A DNA stretch of 33,119 nt, taken from CAIWKO01 sp964469155 (GTDB taxonomy: Bacteria > Bacteroidota > Bacteroidia > Bacteroidales > CAIWKO01). Positions 7,731 to 17,261 of this stretch are shown here, in pieces. The notes under the pieces are model-generated. The model worked only from the letters and a program-made list of their open reading frames with translations. It did not search any database and was not told the origin of the DNA. Both the position numbers and the translations under genes were made by a program. Position 1 is the stretch's first letter, and every line of letters starts with the position of its first letter. Location of the stretch: NCBI GenBank assembly GCA_964469155.1, contig CAYXXU010000053.1, positions 1 through 33,119 of the forward strand, written 5' to 3'.

Positions 7731-10700
7731 ATGCAGAATAAAGGAGCTTTCAGGTTTTTAGCTATACTAATTGCGTTGGCGTGTGTATTTCAACTTTCAT
7801 TTACCGTATGCACCAGATTGATTGAAAAAGATGCTAAAAATTATGCCAATCAGGTAAATACTGACTCAATTGTAAAAGTATTGGCAAAAGACAAACCGGG
7901 TAAAGAAGGTTATATTGCCGACTCGATTAAAAACAGCATTGAGACTCATTATCTCGACTCAATGTCAAAAGAAGTAGTGTATAACATACTCATCCGTAAG
8001 TATACCTATAAAGAATGTCAGGAAAGAGAGATCAATTTAGGCCTCGACCTGAAAGGCGGGATGAATGTTACCCTCGAAGTATCTATTCCGGATATAGTTT
8101 ATGCATTGGCCAGCAACAGCAAAGATCCATTGTTCAACAAAGTCATGCTCGAAGCCATCGAAATGCAGAAAAACAGCGACCGCGATTTTGTTTCTCTTTT
8201 CGAAGAATCGTTCAAAAAGAATAACACTACTAATGCCAAACTGGCTTCTTTCTTTATTATCGGACTAAAAGACAGAATTAACTTCAATACCAGCAACGAG
8301 GAAGTCATAAAAATAATTCGCAGCGAAACCGATGATGCTTTCGATCGTACCTTTAATATTATCCGCACCCGTATCGACCGTTTTGGTGTAGCACAACCAA
8401 ACGTTCAGAAATTAGCTACTACCGGCAGAATCCTGATCGAACTACCCGGTATTAAAGATGTAACCCGTGTTCGTAAAATACTTCAGGGAACTGCAAAACT
8501 CGAATTCTGGGAAACCTACGAATATAAAGAAGTTTACCCTTTTCTGGAAGCAGCCGATAATAAGTTGAAAGCCATTATCAACTCTGCAGACACAACAATT
8601 ATTGCCACAGATTCTGCCACAGCAACCGATCAGGCCACTGCTGAAGCAAAGGCAAATACTGATTCAGCAAACACCGCCATTAAAGAGAAATCAGCTAACG
8701 ATACTTCTAAAGGGAAGGCCAAAGATCAACAGTCATTCGAAGAATATGCAAAAGATCATCCTCTTATAGCTTATTTGCAGCCGGCACTGGTTCAGGACGA
8801 AAAAGGAAACTATTTTCCCAACAAAGGACCTGTGGTCGGGTATTGTCAGATTTATGACACGGCCAAAGTAGGTATGATGCTGCGTCATCCGCAGGTTCAG
8901 CTTATTTTCCCCCGAGAGATTCGTTTCAGGTGGACTGCCAAACCGGTAGATGAAAAAGGAGCTACCCTGCAACTCATCGCTTTAAAAGCCACCCGCGATG
9001 GTACGGCATCCATGGGAGGCGATGTGATTACTGATGCCCGTCAGGATATTGGACAAAACTCAGGTAATGAAATTACCATGAGCATGAACACTGAAGGTAC
9101 CTCTAAATGGAAAAGCATAACCGGAAACAACATCGATAAATCAGTGGCTATTGTTCTTGATGATTATGTGTATTCTTTCCCAACTGTACAAAATGAAATT
9201 CCAAATGGGAACTCATCCATCACAGGGAAATTTACCATTGAAGAAGCAAAAGACCTTGCCAACATTTTAAAGACCGGTAAACTGCCGGCCCTGACCAAAA
9301 TTGTTTCAGAAGACGTGGTTGGTCCTTCTCTTGGTCGCGAAGCCATCAATTCAGGAATGTTATCTTTTATTTTCGCCTTTCTGCTTGTTCTTTTTTATAT
9401 GCAGTTGTATTATAACAGATCGGGTTTTGTTGCAAATATTGCTTTAATTGTAAACCTTTTCTTCCTGTTTGGTGTATTGGCATCACTGGGAGCAACACTT
9501 ACACTTCCCGGTATCGCAGGTATTGTATTAACCATGGGGATGGCAGTCGATGCCAACGTTATTATTTATGAACGTATCAAAGAGGAAGTGAGGGCCGGAA
9601 AAGGAATGCGCCTGGCCATATCCGACGGATTCAAACATGCCTACTCTGCCATTATCGACGGTAACGTTACCACACTGCTTACTGGTATTGTGCTTTTTGT
9701 TTTTGGTTCAGGTCCTATCCAGGGTTTTGCTACTACACTTATTATAGGTATTCTTACTTCGCTCTTTACGGCTATTTTCATTTCCCGTTTGGTTTTCGAA
9801 ACCATGTTGAACAGAAACTGGAAAATAAAATTTGGCAATAAATATACCAATAATGCCTTTACCAAAGTTAATATCAACTTCATCGGCATCAGGAAAAAAC
9901 TATACATCGTATCCATAACCATCATTGCAATTGGTATGGTTTCATTGTTTACAAAAGGTCTGAGCTTTGGTGTTGATTTCACTGGGGGAAGAACCTATGT
10001 GGTACGTTTCGACAAAGCAGTTGAAACTGCCAAAGTGCGCGAATCTTTAGCCACCACATTTGGTGAGGCTCCCGAAGTAAAAACATTGGGATCGAGCAAC
10101 CAGATTAAGATTACCACCAAATATCTGATCAACAGCAACGACCCTAAAACTGATTCCATTGTCGAGAATAAATTATTTGCCGGAGTTAAAGGATTCTATG
10201 AAAAAACAATTTCTGAAAATGATTTCCTCGTAGAAAAAGAAGGAAAATCAATAGGAAAACTTAGTTCCCAGAAAGTAGGTCCAACCATCGCTGACGATAT
10301 CAGGATTGCTGCTGTATGGGCAATTGTAATAGCGCTTCTGGTTATCTTTATTTATATTGCTATACGGTTTAAAAAATGGCAGTTTGGTTTGGGGGGTGTT
10401 ATTTCACTTTTCCATGATACCTTAATTGTCATTTCCATGTATTCCATTTTCTATGGCATATTGCCGTTCAGTCTGGAAGTCGATCAGGCCTTTATAGCGG
10501 CAATTCTTACCATTATTGGTTATTCTATCAACGATACGGTTATTATCTTCGACAGAATTCGTGAATACGGAGTGCTTTATCCTAAGAGAGATTTAATGGA
10601 CAATATGAATGCAGCCATGAACAGCACTTTAGGCCGAACCTTTAATACAGCAGGAACTACATTGGTAACCCTGTTAGCCATGTTCTTTTTCGGAGGTGAA

Positions 10701-10853
10701 ATTATCAGAGGATTTATCTTTGCATTGTTGGTTGGTATCGCCATCGGAACCTACTCTTCTATATTCAATGCGACTCCAGTGGCTTATGATTTTTTAATGT
10801 TAGGTAAAAAAAGAAGAGAAAAGAAAGCACTGGCAATAGCACAAAAGAAATAA
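7731..10853 (+). CDS. secDF: fused protein translocase subunit SecDF
   Basis: A 1040-residue inner-membrane protein that uses the proton gradient to pull secreted proteins out of the SecYEG channel. The SecD half has TM1 (about 8-28), the LGLDLKGGMNV motif near 103-113, RTRIDRFGVAQPNVQ, and the membrane motif GMAVDANVIIYERIKEE. The SecF half begins near 715 with a helix, then GLSFGVDFTGGRTYVVRF and GYSINDTVIIFDRIREYG. Both halves have the conserved Asp and Arg residues of the proton pathway. An Ala/Thr/Lys-rich linker (about 283-335) interrupts the periplasmic P1 domain. The fused form is normal in Bacteroidota. It is monocistronic, with its own promoter and terminator. Confidence 0.97.
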   Translation: MQNKGAFRFLAILIALACVFQLSFTVCTRLIEKDAKNYANQVNTDSIVKVLAKDKPGKEGYIADSIKNSIETHYLDSMSKEVVYNILIRKYTYKECQEREINLGLDLKGGMNVTLEVSIPDIVYALASNSKDPLFNKVMLEAIEMQKNSDRDFVSLFEESFKKNNTTNAKLASFFIIGLKDRINFNTSNEEVIKIIRSETDDAFDRTFNIIRTRIDRFGVAQPNVQKLATTGRILIELPGIKDVTRVRKILQGTAKLEFWETYEYKEVYPFLEAADNKLKAIINSADTTIIATDSATATDQATAEAKANTDSANTAIKEKSANDTSKGKAKDQQSFEEYAKDHPLIAYLQPALVQDEKGNYFPNKGPVVGYCQIYDTAKVGMMLRHPQVQLIFPREIRFRWTAKPVDEKGATLQLIALKATRDGTASMGGDVITDARQDIGQNSGNEITMSMNTEGTSKWKSITGNNIDKSVAIVLDDYVYSFPTVQNEIPNGNSSITGKFTIEEAKDLANILKTGKLPALTKIVSEDVVGPSLGREAINSGMLSFIFAFLLVLFYMQLYYNRSGFVANIALIVNLFFLFGVLASLGATLTLPGIAGIVLTMGMAVDANVIIYERIKEEVRAGKGMRLAISDGFKHAYSAIIDGNVTTLLTGIVLFVFGSGPIQGFATTLIIGILTSLFTAIFISRLVFETMLNRNWKIKFGNKYTNNAFTKVNINFIGIRKKLYIVSITIIAIGMVSLFTKGLSFGVDFTGGRTYVVRFDKAVETAKVRESLATTFGEAPEVKTLGSSNQIKITTKYLINSNDPKTDSIVENKLFAGVKGFYEKTISENDFLVEKEGKSIGKLSSQKVGPTIADDIRIAAVWAIVIALLVIFIYIAIRFKKWQFGLGGVISLFHDTLIVISMYSIFYGILPFSLEVDQAFIAAILTIIGYSINDTVIIFDRIREYGVLYPKRDLMDNMNAAMNSTLGRTFNTAGTTLVTLLAMFFFGGEIIRGFIFALLVGIAIGTYSSIFNATPVAYDFLMLGKKRREKKALAIAQKK

Positions 10854-10860
10854 TTCAGAA

Positions 10861-10888
10861 AATGCCTTTTTTAAGGCATTTTTTTTTA
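10861..10888 (+). terminator. rho-independent terminator of secDF
   Basis: AATGCCTT (10861-10868), a TTTT loop, then AAGGCATT (10873-10880), followed by a T run. Confidence 0.9.
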
Positions 10889-11064
10889 TTTCTATCGGAC
10901 AGCACACAAAAAAGTCATTTTTTTTTCAAAAAAATAAAAATTTAAACAATTGATTTTTATACCTTTGAAAAAAAAGATTGATATTAATAAAAAATTGTCT
11001 TTTTTTTATAACAAATTAATAGTTAAATTAGCACCCTATTAAACTTGGGTATAATATTAAGCTT

Positions 11065-13587
11065 ATGAATCGTAAAATTTATCACTTAGGATTTCTTATT
11101 TTATTTGTTTCTCTTGTTTTCGCATCAGGAGATATTTATGCACAACGTAATTTTGGTTCTGACGCTGACGAAGCTTATGAAACAGAACAATACACAATTG
11201 CAATCGATCTGTATAAGCAAGCCTACAACAAAATCAAGAAAAATAAAGCTGAAAAGGCGCGTGTTCTGTTTAGATTAGCAGAATGCTACCGCAAAACCAA
11301 TAACCAGAAACAGGCTATCAACTGGTACACAAGGGTGGTAAAATCAAATTATCCCGATCCTGTTGCTCACCTTTATCTGGCCGATGCTCTGAAAATTGAT
11401 GAGCAGTATGCAGAAGCAATTGTTGAGTACAATGAATACAAGAAATTGGCTCCCACCGATCCACGCGGAGGTTATGGGGTTGAATCGTGCCAGTTGGCCA
11501 TCAAATGGAAAGAAGATCCTACCCGTTATGTGGTTGAAAATGTTAAGAAATTTAACACTAAAATGTCAGAATTTTCACCCTATTGGGCGGATAAAAACTA
11601 TAAGGCACTGGTATTCACCTCTACCCGTGAAGGATCGACCGGAAATGGAACTGACGGATGGACAGGACAAGGTTTTTCTGATATTTTTGTCACCACTCTC
11701 GATAAAAAAGGCGCCTGGAGCGAGCCTTTACCTGCCGATGAAAACCTTAATACTGAAGTGAACGAAGGTTCTACCTGGTTGAATAAAAAAGCTAATGTTA
11801 TTTATTTTACCCGTTGTCCTATCGTAAAGAAATCAAAAATTGGTTGTCAGATCTATTATGCTAAAAAACAAGGCCGCGGATGGGCTCCTGCAGATACCCT
11901 GAAATTAAATAATGATATGAGTGTTGCCATCGGACATCCTACCCTGGATGATGATGAACTTACTATTTATTTTGCTTCAGATATGCCAGGCGGTATGGGA
12001 GGCAAAGATATCTGGATGGCAAAAAGAACCAAAAAGACCAAGCCTTTTGATGCCCCGGTTAACCTGGGACCCACCATCAATACCACTGGTAATGAAATGT
12101 ACCCCTATTTAAGAGATGACGGTGTTTTATATTTCTCATCAGATGGTCACGAACATTTGGGATTGGGAGGATTGGATATTTTTAAAACCACTTTCGAAAA
12201 TGGGAAATGGACAACCCCCGAAAACCTTAAATATCCTCTGAATTCAGCCGGTGATGATTTTGGAATAATTTTCAAGGGACTCAAAGAAGAAGGATATTTG
12301 TCATCAAACCGAAAAGGGACAAAAGGTTCGGATGATATTTATTCATTTATACTTCCTCCATTGATCTTTACTTTGCAGGGTGTTGTCAGAGACGATAGTA
12401 CAAAGCAGGTTATTCCTGATGCAGATGTAAAACTATCCGGATCTGACGGAACTGTTATCGAAGTTAAAACCGATGCAACCGGTTTGTATCAGTTTGGTAA
12501 GACACAGATACTGGAAAATACTTCTTATGATTTAACCGTATCAAAAACCAAATACTTTGCTGCAAAAGGCCGTGAAACCACCGTTGGTTTAAAGACCAGC
12601 AAAGATCTCATTCACGATTTTAATTTGGTTCCAATTCCTGTATTGCCGGTAGTTCTTCCCGATGTATTGTACGATCTGGGAAAATGGTATCTCACACCAC
12701 AGGCTAAGGATTCTTTAAACTGGCTGGTAAATATTCTTAACGAAAACCCACGCTGGGTAATTGAACTGTCCTCTCATACTGATATCAGGCCTATTCCAAT
12801 GACCAACGATTCGCTGTCGCAACGCAGAGCTAAATCGGCGGTTGACTATATCGTTGATTCGAACGGAATCAATGCCTTCAGAATTAAACCTAAAGGATAT
12901 GGCGCCAATCGTCCCCGAATTCTTGACCGTGACAAAAATGTAGTATTGGATGCCAAGAAATATCCACAGTGTAAAGGTCAGAACTTCTTCTTTGCCAAAG
13001 GCACCCAAATGACCGAAGCCTACATCAAGGGATTGAAAACCACCTGCGAAAAAGAAGCCGCACACCAGTTGAACCGCAGAACTGAATTCACGATTTTGAG
13101 CGAAGACTTCGTGCCGCCTATGACGAATGATTCCAGCGCACAAAGCCTGGTGATAGAGGTAAACCCTATGGATAATATTCTTTCGATTTTACCTATTGGC
13201 GGTGGTGCGTTCGAAGGGCGCCTGACCATTAACAAGATTTCGTCTGACTTCAAATATGAATCTACCAGTGATACCATGCAAATTTCAACCGATTTCGCAC
13301 TGAGGTTGCTGAAAGAATACAGAATCACCGTTTCTGATTTCAAAGACAAGGACAAGGCTTTCAACGAAGATGGAAGTATCAAGCCAAACGCAATAGTAAC
13401 TCTGAAAACAGTAAATATTGCCAAGAAAACACAGGAAAACATTAAGGCTGTTATCGTAAAAGGTATAACAACAGATGTTATTCTGGGTTCTAAAGTCTTA
13501 TCAAAATTCGGTGATTTCACTATCGACGAAGATAAAAAACAACTGATATTTGATGCCGCGGTAGTTCCCGATGGTGGAAATAAATAA
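11065..13587 (+). CDS. PorE-like TPR/PD40/OmpA protein with extra C-terminal retropepsin-like domain
   Basis: An 840-residue envelope protein with a signal peptide (1-26, ending DIYAQ). Domain order: TPR repeats (about 33-150), PD40/WD40-like propeller blades (about 165-430; TSTREG, FASDMPGGMGGKDIW, FSSDGHEHLGLGGLDIF, SSNRKG), a carboxypeptidase-regulatory-like domain (about 435-525), and an OmpA peptidoglycan-binding domain (about 530-682; LSSHTDIRP, LSQRRAKSAVDYI, and the terminal NRRTEF). This order is that of Porphyromonas PorE, a peptidoglycan-anchored T9SS factor. Unlike PorE, the protein continues: residues 705-832 resemble a clan AA aspartic protease (GGGAFEGRLTIN, then a degenerate DTGAS site, then DVILGSKVLSKFGDFTID). 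The catalytic Asp position is Glu732, so it is probably inactive. A lipobox Cys is absent. T9SS involvement is inferred from architecture only; many PorE-like paralogues exist. Confidence 0.88.
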   Translation: MNRKIYHLGFLILFVSLVFASGDIYAQRNFGSDADEAYETEQYTIAIDLYKQAYNKIKKNKAEKARVLFRLAECYRKTNNQKQAINWYTRVVKSNYPDPVAHLYLADALKIDEQYAEAIVEYNEYKKLAPTDPRGGYGVESCQLAIKWKEDPTRYVVENVKKFNTKMSEFSPYWADKNYKALVFTSTREGSTGNGTDGWTGQGFSDIFVTTLDKKGAWSEPLPADENLNTEVNEGSTWLNKKANVIYFTRCPIVKKSKIGCQIYYAKKQGRGWAPADTLKLNNDMSVAIGHPTLDDDELTIYFASDMPGGMGGKDIWMAKRTKKTKPFDAPVNLGPTINTTGNEMYPYLRDDGVLYFSSDGHEHLGLGGLDIFKTTFENGKWTTPENLKYPLNSAGDDFGIIFKGLKEEGYLSSNRKGTKGSDDIYSFILPPLIFTLQGVVRDDSTKQVIPDADVKLSGSDGTVIEVKTDATGLYQFGKTQILENTSYDLTVSKTKYFAAKGRETTVGLKTSKDLIHDFNLVPIPVLPVVLPDVLYDLGKWYLTPQAKDSLNWLVNILNENPRWVIELSSHTDIRPIPMTNDSLSQRRAKSAVDYIVDSNGINAFRIKPKGYGANRPRILDRDKNVVLDAKKYPQCKGQNFFFAKGTQMTEAYIKGLKTTCEKEAAHQLNRRTEFTILSEDFVPPMTNDSSAQSLVIEVNPMDNILSILPIGGGAFEGRLTINKISSDFKYESTSDTMQISTDFALRLLKEYRITVSDFKDKDKAFNEDGSIKPNAIVTLKTVNIAKKTQENIKAVIVKGITTDVILGSKVLSKFGDFTIDEDKKQLIFDAAVVPDGGNK

Positions 13588-13611
13588 TTGAAAAATATAA
13601 GGAAATAATGA

Positions 13612-13647
13612 TGCGTCCCGACACATTTGTGTCGGGATGCTTTTTTT
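13612..13647 (+). terminator. rho-independent terminator of the PorE-like gene
   Basis: GCGTCCCGACAC pairs with GTGTCGGGATGC (one G-T pair) around a short loop, followed by seven T. It covers the TTG at 13627 where the downstream frame opens, which argues that purM starts at the ATG at 13657. Confidence 0.93.
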
Positions 13648-13656
13648 ACAGAACCT

Positions 13657-14826
13657 ATGAATAGCTCAGAGAAGTACAATCAGCGGGGAGTTTCAGCCTC
13701 AAAAGAGGATGTACACAATTCAATACGGAATATTGACAAAGGCATTTTTCCAAAAGCTTTTTGTAAGGTAATCCCCGACATTTATAATAACGACACTCTG
13801 TATTGTTCGTTAATGCACGCCGATGGCGCCGGCACCAAATCATCACTGGCCTATGTTTACTGGAAAGAAACCGGTGATATCTCTGTGTGGAAAGGTGTGG
13901 CCCAGGATGCTATTGTAATGAACACCGATGACCTGTTATGCGTGGGAGCCACTCAGAATATAGTTCTGTCTTCATTGATCGGCAGAAACAAATTTTTGAT
14001 TCCTGGTGAGGTGATCTCTGCCATAATAAACGGAACCGAAGAGTTTCTTGCACTGCTCAGAAGCTATGGCATTTCCATCTATTCTTCAGGCGGCGAAACT
14101 GCCGATGTAGGCGACCTGGTGAAGACCATTGTGGTCGATTCGGTGGTTTCGTGCCGAATGAAGCGCGAAGATGTGATCTCCAACGAAAATATAGCGGCAG
14201 GCGATGTGATCGTCGGATTGGCTTCTTACGGACAAGCCACTTATGAAAATGAATACAATAGCGGCATAGGCAGCAACGGTTTGACCTCAGCACGTCATGA
14301 GGTATTTCATAAAATGTATGCCGACAAATATCCCGAAAGCTATGATCAGCATATTCCCGCTGACCTGGTGTATACAGGCAAATACCACATGGAGGATTGC
14401 CTTCCCGGTTTGCCTTCCAATGTCGGCAAGGCCGTGTTATCCCCAACCCGCACCTATGCACCTTTGCTGCTCGAAATATTGAAACACCACCGCAGTAATA
14501 TCCATGGTATCATCCACTGCACAGGCGGGGCTCAAACCAAAGTATTGAATTTCGTTTCGGACCTGCATGTAGTGAAAGACAATTTGTTTACAGTCCCTCC
14601 CGTTTTCGCTATTATTCAGGAACAATCGGGCTACGCATGGAAAGAAATGTACAAGGTGTTTAATATGGGACATCGCATGGAATTGTACGTTCCTAAGGAA
14701 ATTGCCTCAGATATTATTGCCATCTCCAGATCATTCAATATCGATGCCCAAATAATCGGACATTGCGAAAAATCAGATGCTCCCGCGCTCACCATAACAT
14801 CTCCTAACGGGCAATTTACCTATTAA
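13657..14826 (+). CDS. purM: phosphoribosylformylglycinamidine cyclo-ligase (AIR synthase)
   Basis: A 389-residue PurM-family enzyme that closes the imidazole ring of aminoimidazole ribotide using ATP (fifth step of purine synthesis, cytosol). Recognisable family parts: KYNQRGVSASKEDV near the start (the AGVD-like segment), SLMHADGAGTKSSLAY, AQDAIVMNTDDLLCVGA with the metal/ATP-binding Asp residues, YSSGGETADVGD, VGLASYGQATYE, and the late HCTGGAQTK. It is somewhat longer and more divergent than E. coli PurM, as is usual for Bacteroidota, and could be filed as 'AIR synthase related'. The start at 13657 was chosen because upstream start codons lie inside the preceding terminator. It is followed closely by prfA. 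Confidence 0.85.
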   Translation: MNSSEKYNQRGVSASKEDVHNSIRNIDKGIFPKAFCKVIPDIYNNDTLYCSLMHADGAGTKSSLAYVYWKETGDISVWKGVAQDAIVMNTDDLLCVGATQNIVLSSLIGRNKFLIPGEVISAIINGTEEFLALLRSYGISIYSSGGETADVGDLVKTIVVDSVVSCRMKREDVISNENIAAGDVIVGLASYGQATYENEYNSGIGSNGLTSARHEVFHKMYADKYPESYDQHIPADLVYTGKYHMEDCLPGLPSNVGKAVLSPTRTYAPLLLEILKHHRSNIHGIIHCTGGAQTKVLNFVSDLHVVKDNLFTVPPVFAIIQEQSGYAWKEMYKVFNMGHRMELYVPKEIASDIIAISRSFNIDAQIIGHCEKSDAPALTITSPNGQFTY

Positions 14827-14841
14827 TTCTGAAATTTCTAT

Positions 14842-14849
14842 TACCTTTG
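14842..14849 (+). promoter_or_regulatory. -7 promoter box of prfA
   Basis: TACCTTTG is a perfect TAnnTTTG, 19 bp before the prfA ATG at 14869. The -33 region is poor, so prfA may also be read from the purM transcript. Confidence 0.45.
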
Positions 14850-14868
14850 CAGCCAAAATTGATCATTT

Positions 14869-15945
14869 ATGCTTGAAAAACTCGAAGCCATACATACACG
14901 TTGGGAAGAAATCGGAAGGTTGATGAACGAGCCGGAAGCCATAAACGATGTGAAACGGTTTGTGAAACTTAGTAAAGACTACAAAGAGCTTTCACCCATT
15001 ATTGAAGCTTACAAAAAGTACGATACCCTGCTGAAACACATGACATCGGCCAAAGATGTGATGTACAACGAAAAAGACGAAGAAATGCGTGCATGGGCCA
15101 AAGAAGAAGTCGACCTGCTGACCCAGGAGAAAGCCAGAATGGAAGAAGAGATACGCATTATGCTGATACCGGCCGACCCCGAAGATGGTAAAAATGCCAT
15201 CATCGAGATTCGTGCAGGTTCGGGAGGAGATGAGGCCAGCATTTTCGCCGGCGACCTCTACCGCATGTATCTCCGCTTTGCCGAACTGAAAGGCTGGAAA
15301 GTGGAACCTGTGGATATGACCGAAGGTACCGTGGGCGGATATAAGGAAGTTATCATCAATATTTCGGGCGAAAATGTGTACGGTCAGATGAAATACGAAT
15401 CGGGGGTGCATCGCGTGCAGCGTGTGCCCAAAACCGAAGCACAGGGCCGCGTTCATACCTCGGCGGCCTCAGTGGTGGTGTTGCCCGAAGCCGATGAATT
15501 TGATGTGGATGTGAAAGAAAGCGATATCCGCCGCGACACTTTCTGCTCATCAGGGCCGGGAGGGCAATCGGTGAATACTACCTATTCTGCTGTAAGGTTG
15601 ACGCATATCCCTACAGGCATTGTGGTTATTTGCCAGGATCAGAAATCGCAGGTAAAAAACCTCGAAAAGGCCATGTCGGTGTTGCGCAGCCGTATTTATG
15701 AACAGGAACATCAGAAATATCTCGACGTGGTTTCGTCGAAACGAAAGACCATGGTCTCCACAGGCGACCGTTCGGCCAAGATACGTACTTACAATTATCC
15801 TCAAAGCCGTGTGACCGACCACCGAATCCATCTTACTTTATACAGTCTGCAAAATGTCATGGACGGAGCCGGAGTGCAGGAACTCATAGATGCATTGCAA
15901 CTGGCCGAAAATGCAGAACGACTGAAAGCGGCGGGAGAAGAGTGA
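14869..15945 (+). CDS. prfA: peptide chain release factor 1
   Basis: A 358-residue class I release factor of standard length. The stop-codon recognition tripeptide is P187-K188-T189 (PxT, specific for UAA/UAG), in the context HRVQRVPKTEAQGRVHTSA. The peptidyl-tRNA hydrolysis motif GGQ is at 231-233 (SSGPGGQSVNTT). The N-terminal coiled-coil domain (about 1-100) contains the expected EKARMEEEIR helix, and RAGSGGDEASIFAGDLYRMY marks the domain 2 border. It terminates translation in the ribosomal A site. Between purM and pyrF, with gaps of 42 and 225 bp. Confidence 0.97.
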   Translation: MLEKLEAIHTRWEEIGRLMNEPEAINDVKRFVKLSKDYKELSPIIEAYKKYDTLLKHMTSAKDVMYNEKDEEMRAWAKEEVDLLTQEKARMEEEIRIMLIPADPEDGKNAIIEIRAGSGGDEASIFAGDLYRMYLRFAELKGWKVEPVDMTEGTVGGYKEVIINISGENVYGQMKYESGVHRVQRVPKTEAQGRVHTSAASVVVLPEADEFDVDVKESDIRRDTFCSSGPGGQSVNTTYSAVRLTHIPTGIVVICQDQKSQVKNLEKAMSVLRSRIYEQEHQKYLDVVSSKRKTMVSTGDRSAKIRTYNYPQSRVTDHRIHLTLYSLQNVMDGAGVQELIDALQLAENAERLKAAGEE

Positions 15946-15962
15946 GGAAGTCAGGAATTAGG

Positions 15963-16165
15963 TAAGTAAGTTGATTAAGGTAAGTAAGGAGGAGATAAGG
16001 CAGGAGTTATAATGTATAGAGCAATGAAACCATTTACTCTTTTCCTTATTCTTACTCAATAAACATAATAAACATAATAAACTTAATAAACTCATTAAAC
16101 ACAATCAACCCAATAAACTTAATCAACTTACTCAACTCAATAAACTCAACAAACTCAATAATCCA
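15963..16165. repeat. 9-bp tandem repeat array with inverted arm upstream of pyrF
   Basis: From 16058 to 16165 there are 12 consecutive 9-bp units of the form AATAAACTC (variants AATAAACAT, AATCAACTT, ACTCAACTC), with no insertion or deletion. At 15963-15988 three units of the complementary type occur (GTAAGTAAG, TTGATTAAG). The 15-mer at 15965-15979 is the exact reverse complement of 16118-16132, so a transcript could fold into a stem enclosing about 140 nt. The array ends 5 bp before the pyrF start codon. Function unknown; it may affect pyrF translation. Confidence 0.85.
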
Positions 16166-16170
16166 AAAAC

Positions 16171-17022
16171 ATGACCCGAAAAGAATTATTTTTAAACATA
16201 AAAAAGAAAAAGTCGTTCCTCTGTGTGGGTTTGGATACTGAATTCTCTAAGATCCCAAAACATCTGCTGAGCGCCGAGGACCCTGTTTTCGAGTTCAACA
16301 AAAACATTATCGATGCTACCATCGATTATACCATTGCCTATAAACCCAATATCGCTTTTTATGAGGCTATGGGAATTTCGGGCTGGGTGAGTTTGCAGAA
16401 AACCGTGAACTACCTGGAAGGCTACCGCAACGAAGTATTTCTGATTGCCGATGCCAAACGCGGCGATATTGGCAATACTTCGGCACAATATGCCAAAACC
16501 TATTTTGATAAAACCGACTCTGGTTTCGATTTCAATGCCGTTACGGTGGCCCCTTATATGGGTGAAGATTCCGTGTCGCCTTTTCTGACACATGCCGGAA
16601 AATGGGTGGTGCTGCTGGCGCTGACCTCAAACAAAGGAGCCTTCGATTTTCAGTTTAAAAAGATCATGACCCCCGAAGGCGAAAAACACCTGTTCGAACT
16701 GGTGCTCGAGACTTCGAAACGTTGGGGCTCGGCCGACAATATGATGTATGTGGTGGGCGCTACCCAGGCCAGCATGCTGGAAGGTATACGCAAGATCATC
16801 CCCGATCATTTTCTGCTGGTGCCCGGGGTGGGCGCACAGGGCGGCAGCCTGCAAGAGGTTGCAACGTATGGCATGAACGCCCAATGCGGACTGATAGTAA
16901 ACTCGTCGCGCAACATTTTATATGCCTCGGCCGAAAAAGATTTTAAAGACCGCGCCCGCGACGAAGCCAAAAAGCTCCAGAAGGAAATGGAAGCGGAACT
17001 TCGCAGGTATTCGATTATTTAG
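16171..17022 (+). CDS. pyrF: orotidine 5'-phosphate decarboxylase
   Basis: A 283-residue TIM-barrel enzyme that decarboxylates OMP to UMP, the last step of de novo pyrimidine synthesis. The catalytic charged network is visible as DAKRGDIGNTS, with D94, K96 and D99. Other family segments are LCVGLDTEF, AYKPNIAFYEA, TVAPYMGEDS and LVPGVGAQGGS. Length and motifs fit the longer subfamily (TIGR02127) found in Bacteroidota and actinobacteria. It is flanked on both sides by unusual repeat arrays (9-bp before, 21-bp after). The 9-bp array ends just before the ATG and leaves little room for a conventional ribosome-binding site. Confidence 0.96.
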   Translation: MTRKELFLNIKKKKSFLCVGLDTEFSKIPKHLLSAEDPVFEFNKNIIDATIDYTIAYKPNIAFYEAMGISGWVSLQKTVNYLEGYRNEVFLIADAKRGDIGNTSAQYAKTYFDKTDSGFDFNAVTVAPYMGEDSVSPFLTHAGKWVVLLALTSNKGAFDFQFKKIMTPEGEKHLFELVLETSKRWGSADNMMYVVGATQASMLEGIRKIIPDHFLLVPGVGAQGGSLQEVATYGMNAQCGLIVNSSRNILYASAEKDFKDRARDEAKKLQKEMEAELRRYSII

Positions 17023-17258
17023 AAAGCGTCTGCTGCAACAAACCTTCTTTAGTGTAATCATTCCGGAGTTTGTTTTTTGATCTCCAAAATTATTTAACTG
17101 TAACCCTTTACTGCCAATCTGGCATTGTTATTAAAGAAAAACTCCTTCTCCCTAATTTGTATTGTTTTCAGCCATTTGGTAATGGTTCCTGATACTTTTC
17201 AATCGCACTTCAGACCATAATCAGCTTCAATTTCTTTATTTTCATAATAATATATGGT
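17023..17258. other. non-coding stretch after pyrF
   Basis: No supported gene, RNA or clear terminator was found in this AT-rich segment, which leads into the 21-bp array. Together with the array and 17564-17832 it makes an 846-bp gene-free gap. Confidence 0.6.
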
Positions 17259-17261
17259 ATG

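Noticed and set aside
13627..13656. Longer N-terminus for purM
   Set aside because: This segment lies inside the preceding hairpin terminator and its T run; the family start fits the ATG at 13657.
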